Shown: positions 5,979-6,252 of the stretch, in pieces
Layout of the letters: every line of letters starts with the position of its first letter
Position numbering within the stretch: the stretch's first letter is position 1
Assembly: GCA_014361085.1 (NCBI GenBank)
Contig: JACIWG010000001.1
Location: 25,676-31,927, forward strand
Length of the DNA stretch: 6,252 bases
DNA from: Nitrososphaeria archaeon
Lineage (GTDB): Archaea; Thermoproteota; Nitrososphaeria; JACIWG01
Direction: 5' to 3'
Notes under the pieces: model-generated
Database searches by the model: none
What the model saw: only the letters and a program-made list of their open reading frames with translations
Told to the model about the DNA's origin: nothing
Position numbers and translations under genes: made by a program

Positions 5979-6252
5979 ATGCGTTTAAAGATAAAGATAG
6001 GTTCATCAGAAATAGAATTTGAAGGAGACTTAAACGAAATATCATCTATACTGGATATTATTCCAAAGATAATTGATGCTACAAAGGGTACACCACAGTA
6101 TACTTTACCAGCTCAAATCTCACAGGATATTCAAAGGCAGGAGGTTGTTGGACAGGAGCAGGTGTCTGAAGAGGTGCCGACAATACAGGTTTCAAAAGAC
6201 GATTCTATAGCAGACATCATAATGAAGATAATGGGTTCACAATGGGGTAGAA
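5979..6252 (+). CDS. N-terminal part of an unrecognised small archaeal protein, runs off the window
   Basis: An ATG opens a frame that stays open to the window end (91 codons, 3' partial). The N-terminus reads MRLKIKIGSSEIEFEGD, two short charged beta strands joined by a turn, followed by a helix (NEISSILDIIPKIIDATKG). Next comes a Gln/Glu/Val-rich probable linker (about residues 40-70), then a new helix beginning DSIADIIMKIMGSQWGR. The pattern of a small strand-helix domain, a flexible linker and a second helical domain is clear. That the second domain is a winged helix is a guess, because it is cut off. I cannot name the family. Lack of overlap with gatE and the AT-rich gap suggest its own promoter. 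No enzymatic motif is visible. Confidence 0.65.
   Translation, partial: MRLKIKIGSSEIEFEGDLNEISSILDIIPKIIDATKGTPQYTLPAQISQDIQRQEVVGQEQVSEEVPTIQVSKDDSIADIIMKIMGSQWGR

Overview
This window is archaeal. The strongest evidence is the adjacent pair gatD and gatE, the two subunits of the Glu-tRNA(Gln) amidotransferase found only in archaea. Supporting signs are a RadA/RadB-type RecA ATPase, Shine-Dalgarno sequences of the GGAGGT / AGGTGA type, TATA-like boxes in the two short gaps, and frequent TTG start codons. The lineage cannot be fixed from this sequence. All genes lie on the plus strand and are tightly packed, with no gene-free stretch above 40 bases. I see no tRNA, rRNA, CRISPR array, insertion sequence or integrase.

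Left part (1-2680): three genes that I cannot assign to a known system run head to tail with overlaps. The first is cut by the window edge and ends in a winged-helix-like domain. The second is a RecA-fold ATPase with an intact Walker A motif and an unusually long segment before Walker B. The third is a four-helix membrane protein with a large cysteine-containing domain predicted to be cytoplasmic. The 4-nt overlap of genes 1 and 2 and the 20-nt overlap of genes 2 and 3 suggest co-transcription. This trio is the best candidate here for something undescribed. Gene 1 also contains a perfect 10-bp inverted repeat with a 3-nt centre.

Middle and right part (2681-5938): a 32-base gap with a possible TATA box separates the trio from gatD and gatE, which overlap each other. 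GatD frees ammonia from glutamine. GatE phosphorylates and amidates the glutamate on Glu-tRNA(Gln). Together they supply Gln-tRNA(Gln), usually in organisms without a glutaminyl-tRNA synthetase.

Right edge (5939-6252): a 40-base AT-rich gap carrying TATA-like sequences precedes the first 91 codons of a small unrecognised protein that runs off the window.
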